Below, piece by piece: positions 48,113-61,270 of a stretch of DNA of 64,000 nucleotides. The stretch comes from Dasypus novemcinctus. Lineage: Eukaryota > Chordata > Mammalia > Cingulata > Dasypodidae. Numbering within the stretch: the first letter of the stretch is position 1; each line of letters starts with the position of its first letter. A program made the translations under genes and the position numbers. The DNA is taken from positions 27,572,770-27,636,769 of the forward strand of contig NC_080682.1 in the NCBI RefSeq assembly GCF_030445035.2, read 5' to 3'. Under the pieces are notes generated by a model, which saw only the letters and a list, made by a program, of their open reading frames with translations, was not told where the DNA came from and ran no database searches.

Positions 48113-51100
48113 GTAGTATATACCACATTTTATTGATCCACTCATTTGTTGATGAGTATTTGGGTCGATTCCAACTTTTGGCGATCATGAACAATGCTGC
48201 TATGAACATTGTTGTGCATATATTGGTTTGTGTCCCTGCATTCAGTTCAGCTGGGTATATACCCAGCAGTGGAATTGCGGGGTCATATGGCAAATCTATG
48301 GTTAGTTTTTTGAGAAACTGCCAAACTGTCCTCCAGAATGATTGGATCCTTCTGCATTCCCACCATCAGGGGATGAGTGTTCCCTTTCTTCACATCCTCT
48401 CCAGTATTTGTATTCTTCTGTTTTTTTCATAGCTGCCAATCTTATGGGAGTAAGATGGTATCTCATTGTAGTTTTGATTTGCATTTCCCTGATAGCTAAA
48501 GATTTGGAGCATTTTTTCATGTGCTTTTTAGCCATTTGTATTTCTTCTTTGGAGAAGTGTCTGTTTAAATCTTTTTCCCATTTTTTAAATGGGTTGTTTA
48601 TCTTCTTATTTTCAAGATATAGGAGTTCTTTATATATGCAAGTTGTAAGTCTCTTAGCGGATATATGGTTGCCAAATATTTTCTCCCATTGTGTAGGTTC
48701 CCTTTTTACTTTCTTGACAAACTCCTTTGATGTGCAGAAGGCTTTAATTTTGAGGAAGTCACATTTATCTATTTGTTCTTTTGCTGCTTGTGCTTTTGGT
48801 GTGATGTTCATGAAGCCATTTCCTATAACAAGGTCTTGTAGATGTTTCCCTACACTGCTTTCCAAGGTCTTTATGGTCTTGGCTCTTATATTTAGGTCTA
48901 TGATCCATCTTGAGTTGATCTTTATAGAAGGTGTGAGATGGTAATCCTCTTTCATTCTTCTACATATGGCTATCCAGTTCTCCAGGCACCATTTGTTGAA
49001 TAGGCCATTCTCTCCCAGTTGAGAAGATTTGGTGGTTTTATCGAATATTATATGCCTATATATATGAGGTTCTATATCAGAACTTTCAATTTGATTCCAT
49101 TGGTCTGTGTGTCTCTCCTTATGCCAATACCATGCTGTTTTCACTACTGTAGTTTTGTAGTATGTTCTGAAGTCAGGTAGTGTGATTCCTCCAATTTTGT
49201 TTTTCTTTTTCAATATGTCTTTGGCTATTTGGGGCCCCTCTCCTTTCCAAATAAATTTCATAGTTAGCTGTTCCTTAAAGAAAGCTCTGTTGATTTTTAT
49301 TGGGATTGCATTGAATGTGTAGATCAGTATTGTTAGGATAGACATGTTAATAATATTTAGTCTTCCTATCCATGAACAGGGAATATTCTTCCATTTATTT
49401 AGGTCTTCTTTGATTTCCTTGAACAGTCTTGTATAGTTCTCGCTGTGTAAGTTTTTTACATCATTAGCTAAATTTATTCCTAAATATTTGATTTTTTAAT
49501 TTACTATTGTGAATGGTATTCGTTTCTTGATTTCCTCCTGAGCTTGCTCATTATTGGTGTACAGAAATGCTAGTGATTTTTGCGCATTGATCTTATAACC
49601 TGCGACTTTACTAAACTCATTTTTGAGTTCTAGAAGCTTTGTTGTAGACCTCTCAGGGTTTTCTATGTATAGGATCATGTCATCTGCAAATAATGAAATT
49701 TTGACTTCTTCCTTTCCAATTTGAATGCCTTTTATATCTGGTTCTTGCCTCAGGGCTCGAGCTAGTACTTCTAAGACAAAGTTAAATAGGAGGGGTAGAG
49801 TGGGCATCCTTGTCTTGTTCCTGACTTTAGAGGGAAGGATTTTAGTATTTCTCCATTGTAAACAATGTTGGCTGTGGGTTTTTCATATATACTCTTTATC
49901 ATGTTCAAAAAATTTCCTTGTATTCCAATGTTTTGGTGTGTTTTTATCAAGAAATGGTGCTGTATTTTGTTAAATGCTTTTTCTGCATTGATAGATATAA
50001 TGTTGTGATTTTTTCCCCTTCAATCTGTTTATATGGTGTATTACATTGATTGATTTTCTTATGTTGAACCATCCTTGCATACCTGGAATGAATCCCACTT
50101 GTTCGTGGTGTATAATTCATTTAATGTGTTGTTGAATACGGTTAGCACGTATTTTGTTAAGTATTTTTGCGTCTAGGTTCATTAGAGAAATTGGTCTGTA
50201 ACTTTCCTTTCTTTTGTGTCTTTGTTTGGCTTTGGTACTAGGGTAATGTTGGCATCATAGAATGAGTTCGGCAATGATTCTTCTGTTTCAATTTTTTGGA
50301 AGAGTTTCAGCAGGATTGGTGTTAGTGCTTTCTGGAATGTTTTGTAGAATTCACCTGTGAAGCCCTCTGGCCCTGGGCTCTTCTTAGTTGGGAGGTTTTT
50401 AATGACTGATTCTCTTTACTTGTGATTGGTTTGTTAAAATCTTCAATTTCTTCTTTCATCAATGTAGGCTGCTTATGTGTTTCTAGGTAATTGTCCATTT
50501 TCTCTGAATTGTAGTTTTTGTTGGAATATAGTTTTTCAAAGTATCCTCTTATGATAGTCTTTATTTCTGTGGGGTCAGTGGTGATATCTCCCTTCTCATT
50601 TCTTGTTTTGTGTATTCACATCTTCTCTCTTTTTTTCTTTATTAGTCTCGCTAAAGGTGTGTCAATTTTATTGATCTTCTCAAAAAACCAGCTCTTGGTC
50701 TTGTTTATGTTTTCAAGTGCTTTCTTATTTTCTATTTCATTTAGTTCTGCTCTTATCTTTGTTATTTCTTTCCTTCTTCTTCCTGTGGGATTACTTTGTT
50801 GTTTTTTTTCTAATTTCTCCAAATGTGCAGTTAGTTCTTCAATTTTTGCTCTTTCTTCTTTTTTGATGTATGAATTTATGGCTATAAATTTCCCTCTCAG
50901 TATTACTTTTGCTGCACCCATAAATTTTGGTATGTTGTGTTATCATTATTATTTGTTTCAATGTAGTCATTGATTTCTTTTGAGATTTCCTCTTTGACCC
51001 ACTGTTTTTCTAAGAGTGTGCTGTTTAATTTCCATATCTTGGTGTGAAATCTGGGGCTCTGGCCCTTGCAGATTTCCAGCTTCACTCCACTGTGGTCAGT

Positions 51101-51781
51101 GATATTATTTTGTATGATTTTGATCTTTCTGAATTCATGAAGCCTTTCTTTGTGGCCTAGCATATGGTATCTTGGAAAATGATCCATGTGCACTTGAGAA
51201 AAATGTATATACTGCTGTGTTTGGGTGTAATGATCTATATATGTCTATTAGATCCAGCTCCTCTAATATACTGTTCAAATGTTTTGTTTTTTTAGTGATT
51301 CTCTTTTTTAGATATTCTGTCCAAAGTTGATAGTGATGTATTAAAATCCCCCACTATAATTGTAGATGCATCTATTCTTTCACTTAGTTTTTCCAGCGTT
51401 TGCCTCATGTATTTAGAGGCGCCCTTTTTAGGAGCATAAATATTTATGATTGTTCATTCTTCTTCAGAGATTGTCCCTTTCACTAATATGTGGTATCCTT
51501 CTTTGTCTCTCACAATTGTTTCACATTTAAAGTCTATTTTGTCTGATATTACTAGAGCTACTCCTGCCTTTTTTTTGGTTATTGTTTGCTTGTAAGATTG
51601 TTTTCCAACCATTCACTTTCAGCCTCCATGAATCTCTGGGTCTAAGATGTGTCTCTTGTAGACAGCATATAGATGGATCATATTTCCTTATCCAATGTCC
51701 CAGTCTGAATCTTTTGATAGGTGAGTTTAATCTGTTGACATTCAGTGTTATTACTTTCAAAGAATTATTTATGTTAGCCAT
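48057..51781 (-). pseudogene. LINE-1 ORF2 (endonuclease and reverse transcriptase), broken
   Basis: It encodes the enzyme that nicks target DNA and reverse-transcribes LINE-1 RNA. The start 'MANINNS' is at 51781, about 22 bp after the ORF1 stop. Endonuclease text 'LNVNRLN' and 'CCLQETHL' lies at about 51.64-51.76 kb. The catalytic FADD motif is intact in the piece at 49496-49807 ('[14 protein letters not shown]'). The largest open piece is 347 residues (48302-49345), in the C-terminal half. The end 'YDPAIPLLGIYP...MWYILLS' is at 48057-48293. Full length would be about 1240 residues. At least five frame breaks separate the pieces. The catalytic text is well preserved, so the copy has decayed only moderately. 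Confidence 0.9.
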
Positions 51782-51803
51782 ATTTTGATTGGACTTGTGT
51801 TTG

Positions 51804-52765
51804 TTATATTTTGTTTTTTTCTGCTCTTTTTGTCTTTTTTGTTGGGGTCTTACACTCTCCTCCAACTCTGCCTGTCCTGTTTTTCCTTTCTTCCTGCAGA
51901 ACTCCCTTTAGAATTTCTTGATGGAGAGGTTTCTTGTTGTAATACTCTTTCAATTTCTGTTTATCTGTGAATATTTTGAACTCTCCATCATTTTTGTATG
52001 CTAGTTTAGCTGGATAGAAAATTCTTGGTTGGAGATTTTTTCTTTTAATACCTTGACTATACCCTACCACTGCCTTCTTGCCTCCATGGTCTCAGATGAG
52101 ATATCAGCACTTAATCTGATGGAGCTTCCCTTGTATAGGATTGTTTTCATTTCTCTTGCTGCTTTTAGAATTTTCTCTTTGTCTTGAGCATTGGATAATT
52201 TGACAAGTATATGTCTTGGGGTGGGCCTGTTGAGGTTTATGATGTTTGGGGTGTGTTGTGCTTCTTGGATATGTACATCTGTCTCTTTCAGTAGATTTGG
52301 GAAGTTTTCAGCCATTAGTTCCTGAAACACTCCTTCTGATCCCTTTCCCTTCTCTTCTCCTTCTGGGACACCTATAATACTTATGTTTGTGCATTTTGCA
52401 TTGTCATTCAGTCCCTAAGTCCTAGCTGGATTTTTTTCTATCTCTTTATCGACCAATTCTACTATCTGTTTGATTCCCGATGTACTGTCTTCCACATCAC
52501 TAATTCTCTGCTCTGCCTTTTCTAAACTGCTGATATTTGCTGCAAGTGTATTTTTGATTTCTTGAACTGTGGTGTTTGTTCCCATCATATCTGTTATCTT
52601 TTTGCGTATGTCTGCAATTTCCCCTCCAAGTGTTGTCTTCATATTTTTAACCTCTTCCTTTACTTCATTAAATTTGTCAGTGATATATGTTATGAGATCT
52701 TTAATTACTTGTGTGAAGTTCTGCTCCCCCTCCTGGTTTTTAGTTTGTTCATTGGATTCTGCCAT
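51804..52765 (-). pseudogene. LINE-1 ORF1 (RNA-binding chaperone), broken
   Basis: ORF1 protein coats LINE-1 RNA as a trimer. The start 'MAESNEQTKN' at 52765 is followed by a coiled coil in 52415-52765 ('ITDKFNEVKEEVKNM', 'EQRISDVED'). RRM-like text follows in 52064-52330 ('PRHILVKLSNAQDKEKIL'), and the C-terminal domain is in 51804-52070 ('PRIFYPAKLAYKNDGE'). Total span of about 320 codons is normal. Frame breaks near 52.41 and 52.07 kb inactivate it. The first two open pieces are separated by a stop after residue 116. Confidence 0.9.
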
Positions 52766-54826
52766 GTTTTCCTGATTACTGGTTTGGTTTGTAGATTTTT
52801 GTTACTATCTGGTCATCCTTTTATCTTGACAGGTTTAATCAGTTCCTTAGTTTCTTTGTCTAGTCTTGGGGATTAATTAGCTGTTGTTTTTGCATAAGTG
52901 TTTTATCTTCTCTTGTCACTTTGTTCTTCTTATTCTAATTTCTTATTGCTTGCTGAGTTCACTTTGAAGGAAAGTATTAGGGCCAGGGAAGGCAATTGTG
53001 TAAGAAAGGAAAATGTGTAAACTAGCATTGGTAATAAATGTTAACAGAGCAACAGTATGAGATCTGGGAGGATGGATATTAGATTCATGTAAGTTGTGTA
53101 GCATTATAGCAGTAAGTAGAGTACCTATAATGAGGTAGATGACTGAATATGGGAGGAATATGGTATGAATTAAAAAGCTAGTGTTTTCGTGAGAGAGGGA
53201 AAGAGAAAAAGGCAATAGTTTCACGAATGAATAAAAGACAGAAAACAAAACAAAGGTATTAGAAATTAAGAGTTAGACAATTTGGGGATCAAAGAAAGGG
53301 AGGTGGAATATAGGAGAGACAGTAGATGATGAAGGATATCAAGATGTGGGGGAAAGCGGGTAGTGTTGGTAGCCAAAATCAATTCACACAGAAATGAGGC
53401 AATGGAGGATGAGGAAACCCAGCAAATGTGAGGTGTTCCCTGTAGCACCTATTGTATAATTAAGATAAAATAAAATAAGAAGAAAATGAGGGACAAGAGA
53501 AAAGAGAGAAAAAAAAGAGAGAATAAAGAAAGAAAGAAAAAGGGGGGGGTGGGTAAAGAAAGGGGAGGGGAACAAGTAAGAAAAAAAAGAAGATATAGAA
53601 CACCAACCACAGAAACAACAAAAAACCCCTAAATAAATGAAAAAAAAAAAAAAAAGACCTTGGGGGATACAATAGGAGAAAAGACTAAGTAATAATGCAA
53701 TATTAGCAACCAGGACAATAAAAAATAAAAAATTAAAAATTAAAATTAAAATTAAAATAAAAAATGCAAACATTGAGGGCTGTGACAACCAAGGACCTCA
53801 GATGTGCTTCAGGGCATGGTGGATTCAGGGATGGAAAGTCTGTGATATTATAGACTCAAGAGGTGTGAGTCTCTGGGGTGTGGACCACCAGGGTTTAGGG
53901 AACACAGACCTGGCAATCTCAAATCTGGTTAACAGGGAGCATGGGAGCACCTCAGTGCAACACAGCCTTCCATGATCCCCATAGCTGGGTGCCAGCCCTA
54001 TGGGAAAGGTCATATCCGCAAACTCTGACCTATGTGTACAAAACCCACAATTCCCCCTCTCTCTTGGATCTCTTCTGTGGCAGTATCACCCATTTGACTT
54101 CAGGACACATCCCGCCCTGCAAGCCTCTGAAACAGCCAGTTGGGGGTGCCTCTATATTGAAGCCAATTTAAGTATGCTGCAGATCCGCAGCCAGGCCTAT
54201 GGGGTGGTGCTCTAGCCGGAAGCACTGTATCAGTGTCCGAAAGTCCCACGCCTTGCAAAAGATTCCCCTAATCGGCTTCCAGACGCCTCCCACCCTGCAA
54301 TCCCCCGATATAGCTTCCTGGTGTTGTCTCTTTACTGCAAGTGATTTAAGGCCGCTGCAGGTAAGCAGCTGGCCTTGGGGGCAGGGCTCTAGCCAGAAGC
54401 GCTATTATTCCTGTCAGAAATAAATAATTCCCCACCTTGCAAACAACTCCTGTCTGTCTCACCAAATCGGTTTGTGAAGGCCTCCTGCCCTGTTAGCCCC
54501 TTAATAGCCTGCTCAGGGTTTATGAATTCCCCAGTACCGCGGGGGGGGGGGGGAATCACCCCCGTAGTGCCGGTGTCGCAGTTCTGCCCTCCCCAAGGGG
54601 GAGCGTCCGGTGCACAGCCCCTAAATCCGTATAAGAGTGCCTCAATTTTATCTGTCACACGAATTTTCTCTGTTACCTTCCCATGAAATCGATGTCCAGA
54701 CACCTCCTGCCCTGCAAAATCCTGAAACAGGCTGGTCCTGAAGAATTTCTAACGCTGCCCAGCCGCTTCTTTGCAGGAGAGACTATCAGGTGCACTCACT
54801 CAACCACCATCTTGCCCCGCCCCCTC
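52766..54826 (-). promoter_or_regulatory. LINE-1 5' UTR with tandem monomers and YY1-like site
   Basis: The first bases of the element hold CAAGATGG (plus 'ccaccatcttg' at 54804-54814), the YY1-type initiator site typical of LINE-1 5' ends. A recurring phrase of the form 'cctgccctgcaa' appears at about 54112, 54291, 54485 and 54709, each followed by text with 'gaaacag' or a variant. This gives units of about 179, 194 and 224 bp. Units at 54176 and 54354 share 'ctgcag...gcag' and 'gctctagcc.gaagc'. The ORF1-proximal part (52.9-53.8 kb) is A-rich on the plus strand. Confidence 0.65.
53640..53762. repeat. A-rich low-complexity tract in LINE-1 5' UTR
   Basis: It has an A run at 53641-53655 and ATTAAA-type repeats at 53720-53762 (plus strand). 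Poly-Phe/Ser open frames on the minus strand across 53384-53788 come from this composition and are not genes. Confidence 0.85.
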
Positions 54827-54840
54827 AGCATGGGATATTT

Positions 54841-57800
54841 TGATTCATTGGGTTTAATTTCAATAAAATAATATTTTAGTATCACCTAATAAGAGTATGC
54901 ATAGCTAAAAAAGGAAATATTTAAATTATGGTTTGGAGCTCATTTATTGTTCAATGATTTGATGAAAAAAAGATTCTATAATTATTTTGTTTTAGATCAA
55001 TTATATTGGAAATCATATTTCAACTGTATGCTTACTTCACATACAATGAAAAATTGGTATAATAAAACTAGTTTAATGCATTTCATATATGAGCATCCTG
55101 TAATGACACCACATTCATGAAGTTGTAGTTGAAATTGGTCAAATTATTTATGGTTTGGTTGGGAAGGATGGAGTTACTTTTCAAATTCCACTCTAATTTT
55201 GGGTTAAACTGAGATTTAATACAGGGTTTTAAAAATTCTTTATCTTCCACAATTGTTTTGTCTCAGACACACTAGTGAAGTATAGAATCATAATGTTGAT
55301 TCCTGCTACCATCCTAATTCTCATTTATCCTTTCCCTCTCCAGCAAATATTTTCGTGTGTATTCCATACATTCTTGTAAAAGAGACCAGTGTGGAGGATT
55401 GAAAAGAAGAGAGAGAAAGAGAGAGAGACAATAAAGCATATTTTTAGCATTGAGTAAAACTGAAAAGAATGTTGGAGATCAATCCATTTCTCTGTGGTTA
55501 GAAACTAGGAAAGAAAATGTCTTAATTTTAGCTAATATTGTTTTTATATAATGAATATTTGCTAAGAAAGCATTAATCTGTCCTCCAATGAAATTTGCAA
55601 ATGTAGATAAAGTGTATCAGTATATGACTATATTGATTTTATTCAATCTGATCCATATTAAATATTCATTGTTAAATTTAAATGTATATGTATTGTTAGT
55701 CTTTCTGTAATTTGATTTTCACTAACTATAATTAGAGGTCATGTCCTCTGGATTTGATGGCTAAATAAAACCTTACATTGTTTACTGTACATTCAGCTTT
55801 CATTATGAAGTTAATTCCTCTTCTGGAATCCCTGTGCAGGACCTCCAAGAAGTTATTTACTTGCATTCACACTCTCAGGTCCATCCTCTGGTCATTCTTT
55901 TAATTCTCTTTGGATCAAAACCATATATTTTTGTTCCATTATTTCCTTCCTACTATCCAATCTCAGATATTGGTTAGATCCATTGTGAAACTCCTAAAAA
56001 TATATACTGATATGATATGGTGATATTTATTGAGTGTATAAATAAGGTTCTGGGAAAACAAAATTATAGCATAAAGAAAAACTTAAAATTTGCTTTTAGG
56101 TACAGATGCACCAAGATCTCAAAAGCTAGCCTTCCCTAAAAGGACCCCATTGTATTAGATCCTCTGTCAGTTCCTATCAATGCCTTTATCCTCTATCTCT
56201 GAGAAATGGTCTCACATCTATCATTATTTCTAAATTTACGCTAAATGAACACATCCCTCAGAAATGATCTCACATCACCCCATATCATACCCACTCCAAC
56301 TTTTTTGATTATGCTTTGTACAATTTTTGTTCTAAGATTTGTTTATTTTAGGAGCCTTTTAAAGGGGGAAGGGTTACTTTTCTGTCAATGAAATTCAACA
56401 TTTTACTAGCAGGGATGCTTGTACTATTGACTCCATCAGATCAATCCCATTAGAACAAAGTAATCAAAGAGTTAATCCTTAAGTGTGAGTATGTGACCCA
56501 AGATAATAATTGTCAGAACCTCAGATTTAATTAGTTATGCAAGGAGAACTCATACATCTCTTGGAATAAGCACATATTTGATAACAGAATGTGGTTTAAA
56601 CATATGCTCAAAGTTCATTAGAAACAACAAATACATTTTCTGAGGCACACCACTGACTTTAATGTGGATAAGATGTTTTCTTATACAGAAAGTGACCTAC
56701 ATGAAGTAACAGAATCAGGAAATTTTCTTTCCTGATTATGATTTCTTGAGATGATTTTTTTGGAGTAAATGAAAATAAAAACTTCTTCAAAGAATTTCTA
56801 AATAGCTGTCAATTACTATAATTACAATATTCTAGAAACTTCTTTTTTCTTTAGGGACATTTTAAAAGTCAGGTTTATTAAGATATAAACTATACATAAT
56901 AAATTACAGGAGGATGAGTTTTGACAAATACATAGTACTGGAATCACAATCTCAATATTTTAATTCTCTTAACCTAAAATGTTCCAACAGGACCTTTTGT
57001 GGTCAATCTCTTCCTCCATCCCAGGCAAACAGTAAGTATATTTTTGAGCAAATTTTTAATTATTTAATCAACACAAAACACACTAAAAAATGGGACAGTA
57101 ATGATAATGCAGTTCTCAAAATGTAGTTGGCCATCTTACAGCACAGCAATTACTGGGAATATTTTTAACATTCTTTCTTTACAATTTATGGGATTTCACA
57201 CTTTCTTGGTTAGGATCCAATAGCCATGGAATTTAAGCCATCTTCATCTCTTAAGGGAGAGAGTCTCAAAATGTACCAGAGACATTACTTTTGTAAAAAC
57301 AGACTCCTTTGGTCCTATGACTGATCTGCTGAAACTGCCACAACTCTTGCATAAAGATTCTGGAAGCTGAAGAAATACTGTCTTATATAACAAAGATTGT
57401 CTTATACAGCCCTCTCGACTTCGGGCATACCAATCTTCTGAAAATGTTAATTTTTGCTAACAAAAATGATGAAACATATAATTTCTTCTACTCTCTGCTG
57501 TTTTTACTTGAGCTCAAGTTAGAATAATAAAATAAGTTTGGCAAAGAAATCCCCCCAAATCATTAAGATACCACAGGGAAAGTTTTATATCCTACTGTTT
57601 TTGAAATACTTTTTATTGCTAGCACCACAAAAATATTTCAGGCTACTCTAGCCTGAAAAAAATGAACTCATTTACATTAAAAGGTGGCTTCAGCTAAGCA
57701 TTCCCTTGGATACTTGCAACAGTGGTGGTCTAAATTCTATGAAAACTGAAATTCAGATAATTTTATTTAACTTGAAAACATCCCTAAAACTGCATTTAGG

Positions 57801-57869
57801 GTCAATACTGTTTTGATTGAAAAATCATGAGCATTTCTAGGTAAGGCAGAAGTAGTCCTAGGTTAACAA
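54841..57869. other. AT-rich intergenic sequence, no gene seen
   Basis: No coding motif or clear repeat family is visible. A short GA-rich tract lies at 55407-55430. The only frame above 60 codons (56914-57126) has no recognisable signature. Confidence 0.5.
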
Positions 57870-58875
<1,006 letters not shown>

Positions 58876-59048
58876 GTTCTACCTGGTTTAGGCTTGTCAA
58901 AGATCCAAGCAAGTGAAAGAATTTAACAGCCAGAGCTTGGGACCCAGGGAGAGTTAGCATTCCCCAATCACTGCCTCAGCAAACTTTTAAACTCCATGAT
59001 CATTTAAAGGGCTTTTACTAATCAAATAAGGGTTTCATATTGTTAAAG

Positions 59049-59914
59049 TGCGGTCACCCCTCGGGCTGAAGTGTGGCCCGGCGGGGGAGCGGCCGTGGCA
59101 GGCCAAGCCGCTGCCCCCATAATAGGGTGGCTGGTCGGACTCACCGCCACCCCTGAAGGGAGCTCGGCATGGGCGCAGAGTGTCCTCGGGTCTCCCCTTC
59201 TCGGCAGCCATGCTTCCGCAGCCGCCCCTCCTCCCGGATGGCGCCACACGATGCCTGTGGGGCGGCACCCTTCTTCTTCTTTCTCCCTGTGCAGGCGCAG
59301 GATGGAAAATTCCAGTCTGCCCTTTTCCCCTCCCCCGACAGCAACAACAGCCAGGCGTGGGCGGAAAACTCAAGTCTGCCCTCCACCCCAGCAACAGCAG
59401 CCACCAATCCCTAAACCCTGCCCCTTCCCCCAGCAACAGCGACAGCCAATCCCTAACCACCACCCCTCCCCCATCCGGTACCGCCCACTGACCTTACGCT
59501 GGCAACCAGTCAGAACAGGGCGTGGCTTCAACCAATCAGCCTTCCCCAGCCCCTATAAAACTGTTGCCTCTCCCTCAATAAAGTGGACTTGCGTGTTTAC
59601 CTTGTCTCCGCGGTAGTTCTTCTGCCGTGCGCCCTCCAGTCCTGAGAGCCCCCGACAAGGGCCTGGCCTCCCTTGTCCCCAGTTCGTCGCCTGCTTCTCC
59701 GGGCGACCCCTTCGTCGCCTGCTTCGCCGGGCGACCCCGTCATCCGAACCGCGCAACCCCTGTGAGACCGATCCCTCGTCTGCTGCCGGACCGACCCCTC
59801 GTCCCAAGTGGGACCGACCCTTCGTCCCAAGCGGGACCGACCCCTCGTCCAGAGCTGGACCGACCCCTCATCCGCAGCCAGACCCCACCTCTACCGACCG
59901 AGCAAGCCGCCGCA
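59049..59914 (+). mobile_element. Solo LTR B of the GC-rich endogenous retrovirus family
   Basis: Termini are TGCGG...CCGCA, and the exact 6-bp direct repeat TTAAAG lies at 59043-59048 and 59915-59920. Length is 866 bp, against 968 in LTR A. It has one U3 unit (59301-59364) where A has three, and five 23-bp U5 units (59766-59880) where A has four. The promoter and poly(A) signal are intact. The short distance from TATA (59554) to AATAAA (59577) places the poly(A) signal at the end of U3, with a very short R region, as in betaretroviruses. CpG-rich text is well kept, which suggests a young insertion. No viral gene is attached. Confidence 0.93.
59531..59582 (+). promoter_or_regulatory. LTR B core promoter and poly(A) signal
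   Basis: A CCAAT box ('accaatcagc', 59531-59540), TATAAAA (59554-59560) and AATAAA (59577-59582) are in order and undamaged. This LTR could in principle still start or end transcription toward the right. The downstream sequence contains no gene I can see. Confidence 0.8.
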
Positions 59915-59920
59915 TTAAAG

Positions 59921-60702
59921 TTTCAATCAAGTTAATCCCATAATTTATATGTTTAGTTGTTCTTTCAAATACACCAATATAATCTTTCTTAAAGAAAGGA
60001 AGAGGTGAGCATTATGCCTAAAGGTATCTGGCCAATAATACATTCAAAATATAAGACAAAAATAAATGTCTAGTTAATCTGCACAGAATTCCGTTATCCC
60101 TCCCCCCTTTTTACACCTGTAAGAATACAAATGATGAAAATTAGCAGTGTACCATGTTTTTCTCTTTTAAAGGTCAACATGGAATAATGGTATCTGTAAC
60201 TTTCAAGTTAATAACTTTTCACTGTCAATATCTCAACTAAATCATCTTTCCCTCCACCATAAATTTGTTGATTTCTCTGCCCCCATGCAGTCTCTCAAAT
60301 GATTTGGCTAAGTCATAATTTAATATATGTTGTGAATATTTGGTTAATATCTAGCTCTACCACTGCCCTGACTCTTTAATTTTCATGAAGACAAAGATTT
60401 TTCTGTTTCTCCACACAATTACATCACCAGGGCATAACATAATGCCTGGAACAAACATACATTTAATTCCACATATTTTTGAATGAATGGTAAATCACAG
60501 AATGAATAATAATTAATAGGATTATTAGCAGTCATATGCAATTTTATATTTACTTGACTTTATTTAACTGGAATACATGTATTAAGTCTTTATTTTCATA
60601 GTAACTCTAAGAAGAGGTTCTGTTATTGCCCTATAATCACAGTTGAGGAAACAGATGTACATCAACTCTAGGGAATCTGCTCAAGTCCACATAGGTTTTA
60701 AG
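59921..60702. other. Unassigned intergenic sequence
   Basis: AT-rich; no coding region or named repeat is visible. Confidence 0.45.
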
Positions 60703-60711
60703 AGTGATACA

Positions 60712-60861
60712 CAGAGGGAATGTAGCTTAAGCAGTTGAGCTCCAGCTTCCCACATGGGGCAAACAGATGAGAGAACCAGAGTGGCTCAGTGGTTGAGGGC
60801 AGACCTCCTGCATACAAGGTCCCAGTCAGTGCCTGTTCCTCAAAAAAAAAAAAAAAAAAAA
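60712..60861 (+). mobile_element. Short DAS-type SINE
   Basis: It has tRNA-like phrases 'gaatgtagcttaagcagttgag' and 'agagtggctcagtggttgag', then 'cctcctgcatacaaggtccc', and a poly(A) tail of about 20. It is flanked by the direct repeat AGTGATACA (60703-60711 and 60862-60870). It resembles the dimer at 18733-18925. Confidence 0.8.
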
Positions 60862-60870
60862 AGTGATACA

Positions 60871-61270
60871 AACCTAAACTTCCTGGCTAAATCCCTGGTT
60901 TTAAGCACTTTAGTATATAGAATGAAATGATAGACTTATCTACTTTTCTTCCTGCATTACCAGGGCTCCAGAAAATGTCATACGAGCAGTGAAAGTCTTC
61001 ATTTTGTCAATGGTGGAAACGGGAGAAAATGGAATCTATGTAAGAAGTATAGCACTAGAAAACTAGTTTCCATTACTTTTAACTAATTATTCAATTGGTT
61101 GATACTTGTAGAATTTTCAGTTTTTTGGCTGAAATAACAATATCAAAGATATTAAAAGAAGAAGCAGTAGGATTATTATTATTATTAGAAAGAAGAATAA
61201 GGAGGAGGAGGAGCAGGAGAAGACAATGAAGACAATGGAAGAGGGAGAGGTAAAAGGATTTTAAAAGTAA
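60871..61270. other. Unassigned sequence with GA-rich tract
   Basis: No gene is visible. (ATT)n near 61172-61187 and a GGA/GAA-rich run at 61190-61250 are simple-sequence tracts. Confidence 0.5.

Larger units (their letters stand above)
45069..54826 (-). mobile_element. L1: Near-complete LINE-1, 9.76 kb, with 14-bp target duplication
   Basis: The perfect direct repeat AGCATGGGATATTT lies at 45055-45068 and 54827-54840, which defines both ends. On the minus strand the order is: 5' end GGGGGCGGGGCAAGATGG, 5' UTR of about 2 kb, ORF1, ORF2, a 3' UTR of about 3 kb and an A/T-rich tail. Both frames are broken by frameshifts and stops, so it is no longer autonomous. It disrupts no gene here. It is the longest element in the window, well above the 6-7 kb usual for mammalian LINE-1. 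The excess lies in the 3' UTR, part of which is duplicated, and in the 5' UTR. Confidence 0.93.

Noticed and set aside
48342-48944. 200-codon plus-strand frame
   Set aside because: It is antisense to LINE-1 ORF2, whose own conserved text on the minus strand explains the sequence.
48302-49345. LINE-1 ORF2 piece as evidence of an active element
   Set aside because: Several frameshifts and stops separate it from the endonuclease and catalytic pieces, so the element cannot make full-length ORF2 protein.
53384-53788. Phe/Leu/Ser-rich 134-codon frame that looks like a membrane protein
   Set aside because: It is a product of the A-rich tract in the LINE-1 5' UTR read on the T-rich strand.
54541-54553. 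G13 run as a possible functional quadruplex
   Set aside because: It is a single homopolymer run inside an L1 5' UTR and is prone to sequencing error. There is no further support.
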